Of a stretch of 64,000 bases of DNA, positions 35,679 to 46,539 are shown piece after piece. This DNA is from Glutinoglossum americanum (lineage: Eukaryota; Ascomycota; Geoglossomycetes; Geoglossales; Geoglossaceae). Within the stretch, counting starts at the first letter, position 1, and the number at the start of each line of letters is the position of its first letter. The notes under the pieces were generated by a model. The model saw only the letters and a list, made by a program, of their open reading frames with translations, had not been told where the DNA came from and did not search any database. The translations under genes and the position numbers were made by a program. Where the stretch lies: contig JAGHQL010000100.1 of assembly GCA_020080175.1 (NCBI GenBank), positions 30,760 to 94,759 of the forward strand. The letters run 5' to 3'.

Positions 35679-36873
35679 ATGGCGTCTGTGGTGGTAGAGG
35701 AAGGCACCTTTGCCTTGAAAGACGGGAAATCCTTGTACACCAAGACGTGGAAGGTGTGCTTTCTGTTTTCTTTTCTTCGGGGATGGGTTTTAGAGCGGAT
35801 GGGGAGAGCTGATGTTGTCCTAAGCCTGCGGATGGTGATATAAAAGCGCGTGTGGTGTTGCTACATGGGTTTAATGATCACTGTACGTCCTGGTTACCCT
35901 TCCTAGTCGGAAAAACACCCATTCTCGCACCTAGTAGACTTGGCCATCTGTGTGTCTATATTACATATATATATATATATACTTATACATCCTCACTCCA
36001 GGCAGCAACTACGAGCACTTCTGCACCACCCTCGCCACCCACGGAATCGCCGTCTACGGGTACGATCAGCGCGGCTGGGGCCGCTCCGTCGCCTCCAGCC
36101 AGGAACGCGGCCGTGGCGGCTCCACGGCGGTGATATTGGACGACCTGACGCAGTTCCTCGAGCGCCTCATCGCCGAGGACCGAGCCACGCCTATATTCCT
36201 AAAGGGCCACTCCATGGGCGGCGGCATAGCGCTCACCTACGCGGCGCTCTCCCCGCCGCACATAGCCCCGCACATCCACGGCTACATCCTCAACGCGCCG
36301 CTGCTCGTCCTGCACCCCAAATCCGCGCCCCCGGCGTTCCTCCAACGCGTCCTCGCCCTCGCCTCGCGCGTCCTCCCCAACCTCGCGCTTCCCCAGAAAA
36401 TTCCCCCCGAGATCGTCTCCCGCGACCCGGAGGTCCAGAGGCAGTTCGTCGAGGATAAGCTGGGGCATGGCATCGGGACCGCGGAGGGGCTCTGGGGCAT
36501 GTTGGAGCGGGGCAAGGCGTTGGTGGAGGGGAAGGTTCGGGTCCCGGCCTCGGTGGGGGTTTGGGTCGGTCACGGGACCGGGGATGAGTTGACGAGTTGG
36601 GAGGCTAGTAGGAAATGGGTTGAGGAGGTGTTTGGCGAGGCCGGGCAGGCGGAGTTGAGGCTGTATGAAGGGTGGAGGCATAGGTTGCACGTCGAGCCCG
36701 GGGAGGATAAGACTATGTTTGCGAAGGATGTGGTGGGGTGGATTTTCAAGAGGGGGGAGGGGGGGAAGGAGGCGGTTGGTTCTTCTTCTGTGGTTGCCGC
36801 TGCTGGGGATGGGGATGGCGCTGAGGAGGGGCAAGGCACCGTGGAAGAGGCGGGGAAGAAGGCGAAGTTATGA
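35679..36873 (+). CDS. Monoacylglycerol lipase-like alpha/beta hydrolase
   Basis: Exons 35679-35753, 35825-35882 and 36002-36873 give 334 aa. This is the serine aminopeptidase S33/monoglyceride lipase fold; yeast Yju3 is the best-known relative and hydrolyses monoacylglycerols at lipid droplets and ER. The sequence shows the oxyanion motif VVLLHGFNDHC, GYDQRGWGRS, the nucleophile elbow KGHSMGGGIAL, an Asp region GHGTGDELTS and the catalytic His region YEGWRHRLHVEPGED. The length fits the family plus a Gly/Ala/Glu-rich tail of about 40 residues. Intron 2 contains an (AT)n tract. The coding strand changes from C-rich (36000-36430) to G-rich (36440-36870). It is convergent with the TRM61-like gene. 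Confidence 0.9.
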
Positions 36874-37195
36874 TGATGAGGGGTGGTGCTGTCCAGCCGA
36901 CTAACCTTTTTTCCCACCCAGTAATAGAAAATATACCGAATGGACGAGCCTGCATGGTGCGGGTTATTTCTCTAGTGTCAAGCGGTAATGAAGTGTCAGT
37001 ATTAGCATTAGTATTAGCATTAATATAAATGCGTGAACGAGGAGGGATACGGGATTCAGGCGCTTGCTAACCCGGGTGCTTTCTGCGGTGCGGAGATGTA
37101 TTCATGTATATGCACATATGTATGTAGACTATACTACACAACCCACCGATCGCCCTTACAAACATCTAATATATGTACATAATCATACACCCCAG
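36874..37195. other. Convergent intergenic region
   Basis: 322 bp between stop codons. Contains a short TAGCATTAG triplication at about 37003-37025. Nothing else seen. Confidence 0.4.
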
Positions 37196-38819
37196 TTAGG
37201 AGTCCCGCCGCATGTCCCGCATCCGTCTCCAGACGCCTACGAAACCCCCTCCGGCGAGACGAGCGAGTTTCTCGCCGACTTTGGGGCGGCAGACGAGTTT
37301 TAATGGAGGGGTTGGAGGCGGGGTGCACTCCCCCGCGAGGGTTGTGGGGTCTTGAGTGGCGGTGACGGGCTGGGGGGGTGGGGATGGCGTGTGCTGAGGT
37401 TCACTCGCCGACTGGTGGGCTGTGCTCTGCGATGTCAGCCCCTGGGTCTCAGCCGCGGTACCCGCAACTCGCACGTCCCACTGCCTTCCTGATCCAAGGC
37501 CCGTGGTGGCTAGGCCGAGCTCGACGACTTGGTCCATGGCGAAGGGGAGTTTCTGCTCCTTGATGAGTTGGACGCAGGCTGCGATTTGGGTTATGCTAGG
37601 GGTGAAGACAATGAGGAGGCCGTCGGTGTGGAGGGAGTCTTGGAGTTTGGAGAGATGGGCGTGAACGTTGGGGATGTCGAGGAAGATGTGGGATAGGAAG
37701 GGCTGGGGGGTTGTGGGGTTGGTGGATGTGGTTGTGCGGAGTTGGAGTTGGGCTGTGACCCATGAGGAGACGTCACCAACGTGGAAGTCGACGTTTCCGG
37801 CGTAGATACCGCAGTGGAATCCTCGGACAATGCGCTCTGCGTGACGTGAGTTGTGTGGATCAATGTCGAGGGTGTGGACTATGGCGCCGCGGGTCGACTT
37901 CCACTCCTCGAAGGCGCAACGCCGCTCCTCTTCTAGCACGGATTTATCCACCCCTGCTTCCTTTAGGGGGACCCCCGCATCCCCCAAGTCTACTTCCGTT
38001 GTAGGAGAGATTTGTTTTTTCAAATCGGAAGATTTGGTTTGGAGTGATGGAAGTGGGGGGCAAGCTGTATTGGCTGCATGTACTGCTCGGGCGAGGTGGA
38101 GAGTAAGGGATCCATGGCCGGTACCCGCTTCGAGTATTTCAAGGGGCGTGCTATTCTCCGAGGACAGACTCGGGGGGGTTACGTGAATGTCGAATAGGGA
38201 TACAATCAGATTTGCATCTGCTGGGTAAATCTACTGGAGGATGGGGGGTCAGTAAGTGACTTGGTCAACCAAGCACAACCAATTGGATAGTTCTCAAGGT
38301 GATTGCCAGAGAGGGGAGGGAGTACTGACAGGAGTTACGCGCCGCGGGGTCAGTTCAATGTATTCAGTGAGTGTCGGACGGTGTATTGTAAACTCATGGC
38401 CTGCAGCACCGTCAACACCCCTACTGCAGTATGGACAAAGACTCAAATCGGCCGTACTGGAACTTGTACATCTTATTGTTCCATGCCTAACGTACCCCTA
38501 TTCGTGCTCACGCTCTCTCGCGGGAGCTTTCCGATGATCTCGTCATGGCTTATGAATCCTTTGTGCGACTGTATCTTGCCGCCAGGAACGAGAGGCGCTG
38601 TGAGCTTGAGTGATGATTTGTCGAAGTTCCTCTTGGGTCTTAGAGCTACTATATCGTTCTCTGAGAATTGGTGTCAGTACAGGGTGTGCAGTGAGCCGCG
38701 AATAGCATAAACCTGAGATAAGAGTTACCTGCAATCGCCCTGGTGAGTGCTGTGAACCTCCGACAGCAAGCACCGCAAAGATGGATAGCTCGACGATGGC
38801 GATATAACAACGGCATCAT
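37196..38819 (-). CDS. Trm61-like tRNA (adenine-58-N1) methyltransferase, probably mitochondrial
   Basis: Exons 38819-38729, 38660-38496, 38400-38330 and 38230-37196 give 453 aa. The N-terminus (MMPLLYRHRRAIHLCGACCR) is Arg-rich and lacks acids, as in a mitochondrial presequence. Family blocks follow: SHDEIIGKLPRESVSTNRG, HEFTIHRPTLTEYIELTPRR, IYPADANLIVSLFDIH, SAM motif I LEILEAGTGHGSLTLHLARA, LDIDPHNSRHAERI and FLDIPNVHAHL. About 60 low-conservation residues separate motif I from LDIDPHN, an insertion relative to standard Trm61. The acceptor at 38401 (GCTGCAG) is preferred because it restores the STNRG-HEFTI block. The mitochondrial assignment (TRMT61B-like) is inference. It is divergent from the DCR2 gene. 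Confidence 0.82.
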
Positions 38820-39093
38820 GACATCGAAGTAGTTGTTTTTGGTTCTGTTCTGTTGGTACACCGGATGTCGGAGTTTGCCGTCCCCGCGCGAAGAAAAGAA
38901 ATTCTTTGCCAGCTCCACATGCGTAAACCAGCTACATCAAAGAACAAATCGTCTACGGTCTAACAACCACCGACACAGCCCAGGCAGAACCACCTCGAGC
39001 AAGTGAGTCCATATGGGCGAAGCTGTGGTCGAGGGATCTCTCCAGTAGGAATATATGCGGATGGGGCGACTGAGACGGACCCTCCCATTCATC
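38820..39093. promoter_or_regulatory. Shared promoter region, TRM61-like / DCR2-like genes
   Basis: 274 bp between divergent start codons; no TATA box evident. Assigned from orientation. Confidence 0.45.
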
Positions 39094-40956
39094 ATGACGC
39101 GAAGGCTGGTATGAACATGAACGCGCTCCTTGCTTGGAGTCTCTGGTGTTTTGTGAAAGTTGCTGACTCCCTTAGACTCGTACGGCGACTCAGTTCGTCA
39201 TTCTCTTGGTTATCGTTCTTATCACGGTCTTCTTTCTCGACAATCAATACCGTGTCCTACCTCCTTCCATCCACAACTACCTACCTTCCCACTACCCGGA
39301 CCATGTTATCACCGATATCACCGTCACCACATGTTCTTCTCTCTCCGTCCTTAGCGGCTGTAATCTCGATCCCCAGAAGTGGCACCGCATCGATAAGGAT
39401 ATCTACCTTGGTAACGGCTGGCTTCGACGAGGATATGTTCATGTCCAACGAAAGAAGGAAGACGCACTGACCGCAACAGATAAGGTCATACTTGATATTA
39501 GGGTTGGCCGGCTTGACCCCGGAGTCACGGAGAAGGGCGATGTGAAGTGGGAGTCGAGAGAAGCAGGAATTTGGCTGAAACGAAGCGCGAAGCCTCACGC
39601 CAGTGACTCTCTGAAGGCGATCACGGCGGTGGATATTTTATTCGGCGCTGATGCTGTGGAGCCCCGCCCTGGATGGAGCATCGCCCAAGGAACGCCACTG
39701 CTGCTCGGAGGTCAACCGGTGGAGGTGAAGTTGACAACCAGAAAAGGACGGCCCGTCAAGTTGGATCCAGTGGTTCCGAGGATAAGAAAAAGCGGCAAGT
39801 TCAAGATCATGCAAGTTGCGGACTTGCACCTGAGCACAGGGCTGGGTGAATGTAGGGATGCAGAGCCAAAGGGAGAGAAATGCGATGCAGACCCACGGAC
39901 ATTGGATTTTATTGGAAAGATGCTGGATCATGAAAAGCCTGATTTGGTGGTCCTTACCGGTGATCAGGTCAACGGGGAGACTGCACCGGATGCTCAGACT
40001 GTACGAGCCCCCTTCCCACTGTCCCCAATTCACTCCCACTGCAATCCCCTTGAAGACCTTCATGCGTCTTTATACGAGTATCTAATAACATTTAAACCCC
40101 CAGGCTGTTTTCAAATTCGCCGCTCCTTTTATAGAACGAAAAATTCCGTACGCTGCCATCTTTGGCAACCACGACGACGAAGGCTCCCTCTCTCGCTCCG
40201 CTCTAATGACTTTAATACAAACTCTCCCATACTCCCTCTCCGAACCGGGGCCCAACGACGTCGATGGAGTGGGGAACTACGTCATCGAGGTTCTCGCCCA
40301 TGGCGGCTCACATCACTCGGCGCTAAGCCTCTACCTCCTCGACACGCATAGCTATTCTCCAGACGAGCACCGGTTCCGGGGTTACGACTGGTTGAAGAAC
40401 AACCAGATTGACTGGTTCACGAAGACGGCGGAGGGGTTGAAGAGTAGCCACGCCGCCTATACACACATACACATGGACATGGCGTTCATCCACATCCCTC
40501 TGCCCGAATACCGAGACCAAAACAATGAAATCGTTGGCGCCTGGCGGGAGCCTCCCACCGCACCGGGCTTTAACTCCGGCTTCAGAGACGCTCTGGTAAA
40601 ACAAGGAATCCTCATCGTTAGCTGCGGGCAGTACGTTTACCCTAGAAAAAGACAATTGATTGACTATTAACTTTTCCTTCGACAGTGATCACGCAAACGA
40701 ATACTGCATGCTCTCCAAAACCCCCTCTCCAGAATCCAAACCCGCCCTCTGGATGTGCTACGGCGGGGGCGTTGGCTTTGGGGGATACGGCGGCTACGGG
40801 GGTTATCATCGCCGAGTACGATTCTTCGAGATCGATACTAATGAGGCGAGGATCTCGACTTATAAGAGGGTAGAGTGGGCAGGGACGGAGCAGGAGATGG
40901 AGCGGAGGATCGACGAGCGGATTGTTGTTGAGGGGGGGAGGGTTGTTGCGAGGTAG
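39094..40956 (+). CDS. Dcr2/Sia1-like calcineurin-type phosphoesterase
   Basis: Exons 39094-39108, 39176-40000, 40104-40630 and 40686-40956 give 545 aa; exon 1 is only five codons. The protein is a type II membrane protein with a helix at residues 12-30 (FVILLVIVLITVFFLD). The metallophosphoesterase metal motifs appear in order: VADLH, VVLTGDQV, FGNHDDE, HIPLPEY and SCGHDHANEY. In yeast, Dcr2 promotes G1 progression and acts on Sic1 and Ire1. The GHDH motif spans the last intron, and joining CA|T at 40630/40686 restores it, which supports that junction. A Gly/Tyr-rich patch follows near the C-terminus. Confidence 0.92.
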
Positions 40957-41592
40957 GGGGTTGATTGGTGGGGGGGTTTGGGAGTTTTTTTCCTAAAATT
41001 TTAATTCTTTTTCAAGGAATGCGTGATCGCACAGCGTGCATGGATAGGTATCTCACGAAGAGGCGTTTTTCACTCGTTCCCATCTTCTGTTCAATTTTCG
41101 TGTCTGGGGGTTCGGCTTTGAAATATGGGGGATGCGAGCATGGATTTCCCAGAGAGGGTGGATGGGTGGGATGGGGGAGTGGGGTAATTCGTGTATATAG
41201 CGTGTATTGTATGTATGGATTCTAAGGAGGTGATACCTTTCTCGCCGATTCTTGGTTTGAGTTCTCGTGAAGGAACAGGAGATGGGGCTTGTGGGGGATG
41301 GATCAAGGGGAGCGGCTGAGGTGTATCGGAGAGAAGAGGTATGATGAAAAGTACGGAAGGAAAAACGAGCTCTTCTAGGGCGATCAAGTATGTATTCCTT
41401 TTTATTTTTATTTATTTTTTTTCTTTTTCTTGTTTTACTCGAGACGATCTTGTATAACGAAAAAAACGCCAACCAGCCAACCGACTCCTTTTTATGGATT
41501 ACTCTTTTCCCGCCACTGGTGGTATTGCGGGCCTATTTGCATATCCCAGAGGGGGGCGGGTTTGTTTTGCTTTATGAAATGTGGAGGTAGGA
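40957..41592. other. Convergent intergenic region
   Basis: 636 bp between the DCR2-like and RPB6 stop codons. Contains a T-rich tract at about 41397-41430 that could serve 3'-end formation on the plus strand. Nothing else seen. Confidence 0.4.
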
Positions 41593-42312
41593 TTAGAGGA
41601 GTTCTTCGCAGGTCCAGTCTTCATACCTGTACGGGGGTTAGTAAAAAGGGCGCTGTGAGAGGAGAGAGAAGACGAACCATCCGTCCGGGAGGTATCTCCT
41701 AACCACGAGAGGGATCTTCTTTTCCCGTAACTCCTTGATGGCGATTTGTAGAGGGTCCGTCTCGCCTTCGAGGTCCACTAGTACAGGCGCATTCATGCTG
41801 ATCTGTAGCGCCCTAGTCCCTAGCACTCTCGCCCTCTCATATTTCGTCATATACGGCGTCGTCGACCGCTTATCATCCGGAATCTTCTTATCCTTCACAG
41901 TTAGCGCCGCGTGTGGATCTTTCGTCCCCTTCGCTTTTGCCGCCGCGTCCGCATCTCCGCTCACAACGATATTGTGGTCACCATTTGCAATTCCGCCGCT
42001 CGGCCGCTTTGCGTCAGGATCCTCGGTGCCGTAGTCTCCTGCTTCGGCGGCAGCGGCGGCGGCGGCGGCATCAGCGGGGTCGATGTAGCCGTTGTCGCGG
42101 GCGGGGCCGACGCGGGAGAAGTCAGGGTTGCCATCATCAGGGGGGAGGAAGTCAGGGGGCTCGATGTCATCGCCTTCATCATATGCAGGCTCATAGGCAT
42201 CGTCATAGCTGGGATGATTGGTTAGTCTTTGGCGGTGATTGCTGAAATTGGCTCGATATTGCGGGGAATAAACTTACTCGTCGCCGCCATCGTCACCACC
42301 ATAGTCGGACAT
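41593..42312 (-). CDS. RPB6: RNA polymerases I, II and III subunit Rpb6 (ABC23)
   Basis: Exons 42312-42278, 42208-41678 and 41626-41593 give 199 aa. Rpb6 is shared by all three nuclear RNA polymerases and helps clamp-core assembly. The conserved domain is unmistakable: [59 protein letters not shown] and the last-exon ending [13 protein letters not shown]. The N-terminal half is acidic with a poly-Ala run (AAAAAAAA), longer than in yeast. The final intron (51 nt, 41677-41627) lies within the DGWYEDW motif, and without it the frame would run into unrelated residues. It is divergent from TFIIIA. Confidence 0.97.
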
Positions 42313-42563
42313 GATAACAGCGATTCCAATTGCAGAGGGGCTTAGATGCGGTTATCGGGTTTTGGAGCCAGGTGTCTTGCGGAGAGGCAGGTTGTTGATG
42401 CGCTGAATGGAGTTTGTTCTGGCGAGGCTCAATAAATTTCGGCGTCTAAGGCGGCAGAATCGTCGCCAAGATTTCGCACGCAAGCGCCGCCCACACAAAC
42501 AAGCTTAGGAAAATATTTCGGTTCGTCCTAACACATTCGTTCTGCCATCAGGCGTTTTCGACC
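42313..42563. promoter_or_regulatory. Shared promoter region, RPB6 / TFIIIA
   Basis: 251 bp between two divergent start codons. No TATA box is clear; an inverted CCAAT-like motif (CCAATTG) lies at about 42327 near the RPB6 start. It couples a subunit of RNA polymerases I, II and III to the 5S rRNA gene factor. Confidence 0.55.
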
Positions 42564-44461
42564 ATGGCTCCCGGGAGAGATGACTGTGGCGGTAGGGCAT
42601 CTGGGAGAATGGGGTCGAAGCGGAAGGCTGAAGAGGAGCTGGAGGCCCAGTTCAAAAAGGCAAGGTTGATTCCGACTCCTGGTATGTAGTTTAAAAATCC
42701 AGATATCCAGATGCCTATCGAGACGAAGCTGACCGTGTTGGTGAAGATGCGGGTTCTCTGGATGGAGGAGACAATTGTACTGAAGGCGACAATCGCTCGG
42801 ACAAAGCGTGTTCGGAGAAGTCAGATGTGCTAGAGATGCTCACTCCATCTACGCCATCCGTACCATCCACGCCCAAACCAAAGTACGCGTCGGAGACGAG
42901 AAAATTCCCTTGCACTCACCCCGATTGCCCAAAGTTGTTCAATCGCCCTGCCAAACTAGCGGATCATATGCGTTCCCACTCGGGCGACCGCCCGTTCGAA
43001 TGCACATATGATGGCTGTGATAAGAGTTTTACGAGGCGGACTAGCCTCAAAGACCATATCCAGTGCATTCACACCCGTGTGAAGGACCATGCGTGTCAGT
43101 GGGAGGGGTGCGGTAAGAGGTTTCGGACGGCGACGAAGTTGAAGAATCACATTGCCATTCATGAAGGACACGAGAGGTTTCGGGTAATTTAGTCCTTTGG
43201 AGTCTTAATTCATTCGTTTCCTTCTCCCCTGCTTAGTTGCCACAGAGCCTGCTAATCTGGCTCCTCATAGTGTACTGGCTATCCACCATGCAACGAGTTT
43301 TTCCGCAAACACCAAACCCTACACCGCCACATTGCCTCTGTTCACCTGGGCCAGATGCCTTACCCTTGCGCGAAGATTGACCCAATTACCAATAAACCTT
43401 GTACTGAGGGTTTCAAGCAGGCCGGCCATCTTCGCACGCACGTGGTTCGATACCATAGCGGGATAAGGTTCTGGTGTCACGAATGCAAGGAGCCAGTTTT
43501 AGGAGATGAAGGCGAAACGGCGGAACCGCGTGAATTGGGCTTTCACACGTACGAGTTGTTTGAGCAACACAAACGCCTCGTGCATCCGCCGAACTGCACC
43601 CTGTGTTCCAAGGTGTGCTCTACGCAAAGTGAACTTCGTCGTCACATTGAAGTCCATCATTCAGACATCCGACCAGAGAAGTCAAGAGCATATAGATGCC
43701 AGGCTACGGGATGTGATCGGGAATTCGCAAAGAGATCCAACTTGAAAGTTCATGTACGCTCCGTACATGAACACATCAGGCCGTTCGTGTGCGGGGTAAC
43801 GGACTTGACAAAATCCAAGGCCACTAAGGGGTGGGATGGGCAGGGTGCTTGTGGTAGCGAATTTGCTGCAAAGAGGGCCTTGGAGGAGCATGTCCGCATC
43901 AGGCATATGGAGCTCGATGCGAGTAGGCGACGGAAGACACAGGGGAATGAGGAGAGTAGGGCTACAGCTGGGCAAACCGCTATGGGGAGCTCGATGATTG
44001 CGAGGCTGACGGGCGTTGGCTACGAGGAGAGTCGACACATCCCTTGTCTATACCCATCCTGTCAAATCCGATTTACTCGGCAGTACGATCTCGAACTACA
44101 TATGAAGACAAAACACCACTTGTCGGATGGCGAGACTGTAGAATTGTTCGTTGAGAAGGAGGCACTTAATGGGGGTCGATTCTGGTTTGGCGCTGATGTT
44201 CAGGATGAGGAGTATTGGGACTGGGCTCCAGAGGCTGCAGAATTTGATCCTGAGGATATAGCTGAGGACGAGGAGACTCCCAGTGGAGTTGGTAGGGCAA
44301 AGCGTCGCGGATCTGTAGCGGAGTGGAGGCTAGGCGGATGTTCAAGGGAGCTAGGCGGGGAGGGTGTATTATTGCATGGAGAGGATATTATTATGGATGA
44401 TCAAGGAGCTGGGGGTGAGGTTGGCGAGATGTTGATCGATCCTGCTCTCCATGTTTTATAA
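42564..44461 (+). CDS. Transcription factor IIIA, C2H2 zinc-finger protein
   Basis: Exons 42564-42681, 42747-43183 and 43271-44461 give 581 aa. TFIIIA binds the internal control region of 5S rRNA genes and recruits TFIIIC for RNA polymerase III. About ten C2H2-type fingers are visible, among them CTHPDCPKLFNRPAKLADH, CTYDGCDKSFTRRTSLKDH, CQWEGCGKRFRTATKLKNH, CNEFFRKHQTLHRH, CSTQSELRRHIEVHH, CDREFAKRSNLKVHVRSVH and CQIRFTRQYDLELHMKTKH. Fingers 5, 6 and 9 are stretched by long Cys-Cys loops, as is usual in this family. The acidic tail follows. The intron 1 acceptor is ambiguous (42709, 42721 or 42746 all keep frame); 42746 gives a normal 65-nt intron with a GCTGAC branch site. Downstream lies the AT-rich block. 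Confidence 0.9.
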
Positions 44462-44689
44462 GATAAGCTATGAGAATACACTTGTTAAGACACTCTCCCC
44501 TTCACCCTCATAAATGCAAATATTCAAGACTCTTGAAATTCTACCCCTTTTCCCTCCCGTTAGTACTAGCTGTTGTATCTGGCGAGCAAGACGTTGACAA
44601 GCCGATCGCGAATAAACATGGAGCTGTTGACTATTCTCCTATTGAGCTCAGGTTTCAGGAAATATTAATTGATAATATATTCAAATAAA

Positions 44690-45255
44690 GTAGTAAAGGT
44701 AGATGTATTAGAATTAATTAAGTATAATTTTATTTTTTAAGAAAATTAACTTGGAAAAATATAAAAAAACAAATATTATTTAAAAAAAAAATAAGATTGT
44801 ATTGCAATAGAAGTAAAAGTGGGGTATCAGAAAAAATTTTCGAAACATAACATATGAACTTATACGATATATTTACAATCAAGTTTAAGTACTTTCGAGA
44901 TTGGTAAGAAGTATATAGTATCAAATATTACTATTTAAACTAGATAATAGGTTATGTCTTTACAAATCAACGATAACTTTCCTTTAGATACTGGAATTAT
45001 TTCAGGTTAGTAGTTATAAAACTACCATTCTAATAGCTTTATTCTAATATATTATTAAATAGTACTTCCTTCTAACGTTAAAGTACTATCAGCTAACAGT
45101 TATGGATCATCAGCTTGGTCAGTAACTGCGCGTATTAATGCTGAAGACTCTAATGGGACTCCTATACAATTTTTTCTCAAGGTTAGAAAATTGTTAATAA
45201 AATATAAAACTACATATATTTTTCTAGCATCTAACACATTATATTGATTGTTTAG
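44690..45255. other. AT-rich block containing the first exons of the next gene
   Basis: Composition falls sharply, with long A/T tracts such as the A-run near 44780 and TTATTTTTTAAG near 44729. No transposase, reverse transcriptase or terminal repeats are visible. It resembles AT-rich islands left by RIP mutation of repeats in ascomycetes, but it covers two real exons (44954-45005 and 45063-45181). Confidence 0.6.
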
Positions 45256-46144
45256 TGTGCAATAGGAGACTCTGGCAAGGCTCAGATGGAGGGTGAATTC
45301 AATGCAATGTCCGAGCTCTACAAGACCATACCTTCATTGGTCCCTAAGCCGTATGCATGGGGCAAACGACAACTTGAATCTCCAGCTACATATTTCTTCC
45401 TGTGTGAATTCGTGAACATCAGCGATCGGCTTCCTGACCCGGCGAAGCTTGGCGCCTGTCTTGCTGAACTGCATAAGAAGAGCGTCTCTCCCACTGGGAA
45501 GTTTGGTTTCCATGTACCAACTTACGATGGGAAGTTGGAACAGGTCGTGGATTGGGATAGCAGCTGGCCGTCATTCTTTGGCAAATTGCTTGCGGGGGTG
45601 TTACAATCCGATATTAAGACTAATGGGCCTTGGGAAGAACTTGAGGTCATCGTGCAACGAACATTGAGCTACGTTATCCCGAGGCTTCTGGGTGCCCTCG
45701 AAACTGATGGGAGGACGGTGGAGCCATGCCTGATACACGGCGACCTCTGGGAGGGAAATATAGGCACGGAGTTCGGAACGGGAAATATATACATCTTCGA
45801 TTCCTGTGCGTTCTATGCGCACCACGAGATGGAGATAGGGATATGGAGGGTCGAGCATCACCGGATGAAAGCGAAAGCATATAAAAGAGAGTATCTGCGT
45901 AACATGGATGCCAGCGAGCCGATAGATGAATTTGACGACCGGAACCGGTTATACAGTGTGAAGACGAAATTGATGTATTCTGCGCATGTTCCTGGCACAA
46001 ATGTTAGACAACAGTAAGATTTATGCCTTACAGATTCAAAATAGGGTTTTTTTAATTAACAATTGCAGAGCATATGAGGATCTTTGCTTTCTGGTCGATA
46101 AATATGCTCCTTGGCTAGGAGAAGGCAAAGGTGATGCGGCGTGA
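44954..46144 (+). CDS. Ketosamine-3-kinase / fructosamine-kinase family protein
   Basis: Exons 44954-45005, 45063-45181, 45256-46013 and 46069-46144 give 334 aa, all in frame. The family phosphorylates ketosamines on glycated proteins or small molecules, triggering deglycation. The N-lobe is encoded in AT-rich exons (SYGSSAWSVTARI, IQFFLKCAIGDSGKAQMEGE). The C-lobe carries the catalytic HGDLWEGNIG and the metal-site IFDSCAFYAHHEMEIG; many relatives have FDPAxYYGHRE here, so the Pro-to-Ser and Ala-to-Cys changes are notable. The C-terminus AYEDLCFLVDKYAPWLGEGK lies in the last exon. The codon choice of exons 1-2 is strikingly A/T-ending, unlike exon 3. The substrate is unknown. Confidence 0.85.
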
Positions 46145-46539
46145 GGTCCTGTCACCAGAACCGTTTGGGTTCGGGCCTGGATGACGTTCCAGCAATGTTC
46201 GACATTGCTCGGAGGATAGGGAAACCAGCATGGGGGAGGAGCGAATAATGAAATGCTAGGAATTGGTTTTACTGCTTTGGATAACGAAATACTGAGTTTA
46301 TAGCTTATTATTGTAGAGCTTGCGGGAATCCCGAGTGGTCTGCAACATCCGCGGTCATTGATAGTATGGAAGTTAAAACAACCTGCCTTATATCAAACCG
46401 TCTGCGTATACACCCATGACTTCAAGCTCTTTGACCTGACATTTGTGCCGGTCTGCTGGAGTCTCTTGTGTCGGTTGCATCCACTTCATGGCCACACCAA
46501 CCACAATAGCTGCTATTAGTTCCTCTTGGGGCTGGTTAA
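46145..46539. other. Convergent intergenic region
   Basis: 395 bp between the kinase-like and MFS stop codons. No gene or repeat recognised. Confidence 0.4.

Noticed and set aside
36199-36834. 211-aa antisense open frame
   Set aside because: Shadow of the GC-rich alpha/beta hydrolase gene, no domain features.
44690-45255. Transposon remnant
   Set aside because: AT-rich only; no transposase, reverse transcriptase, terminal repeats or target-site duplication visible.
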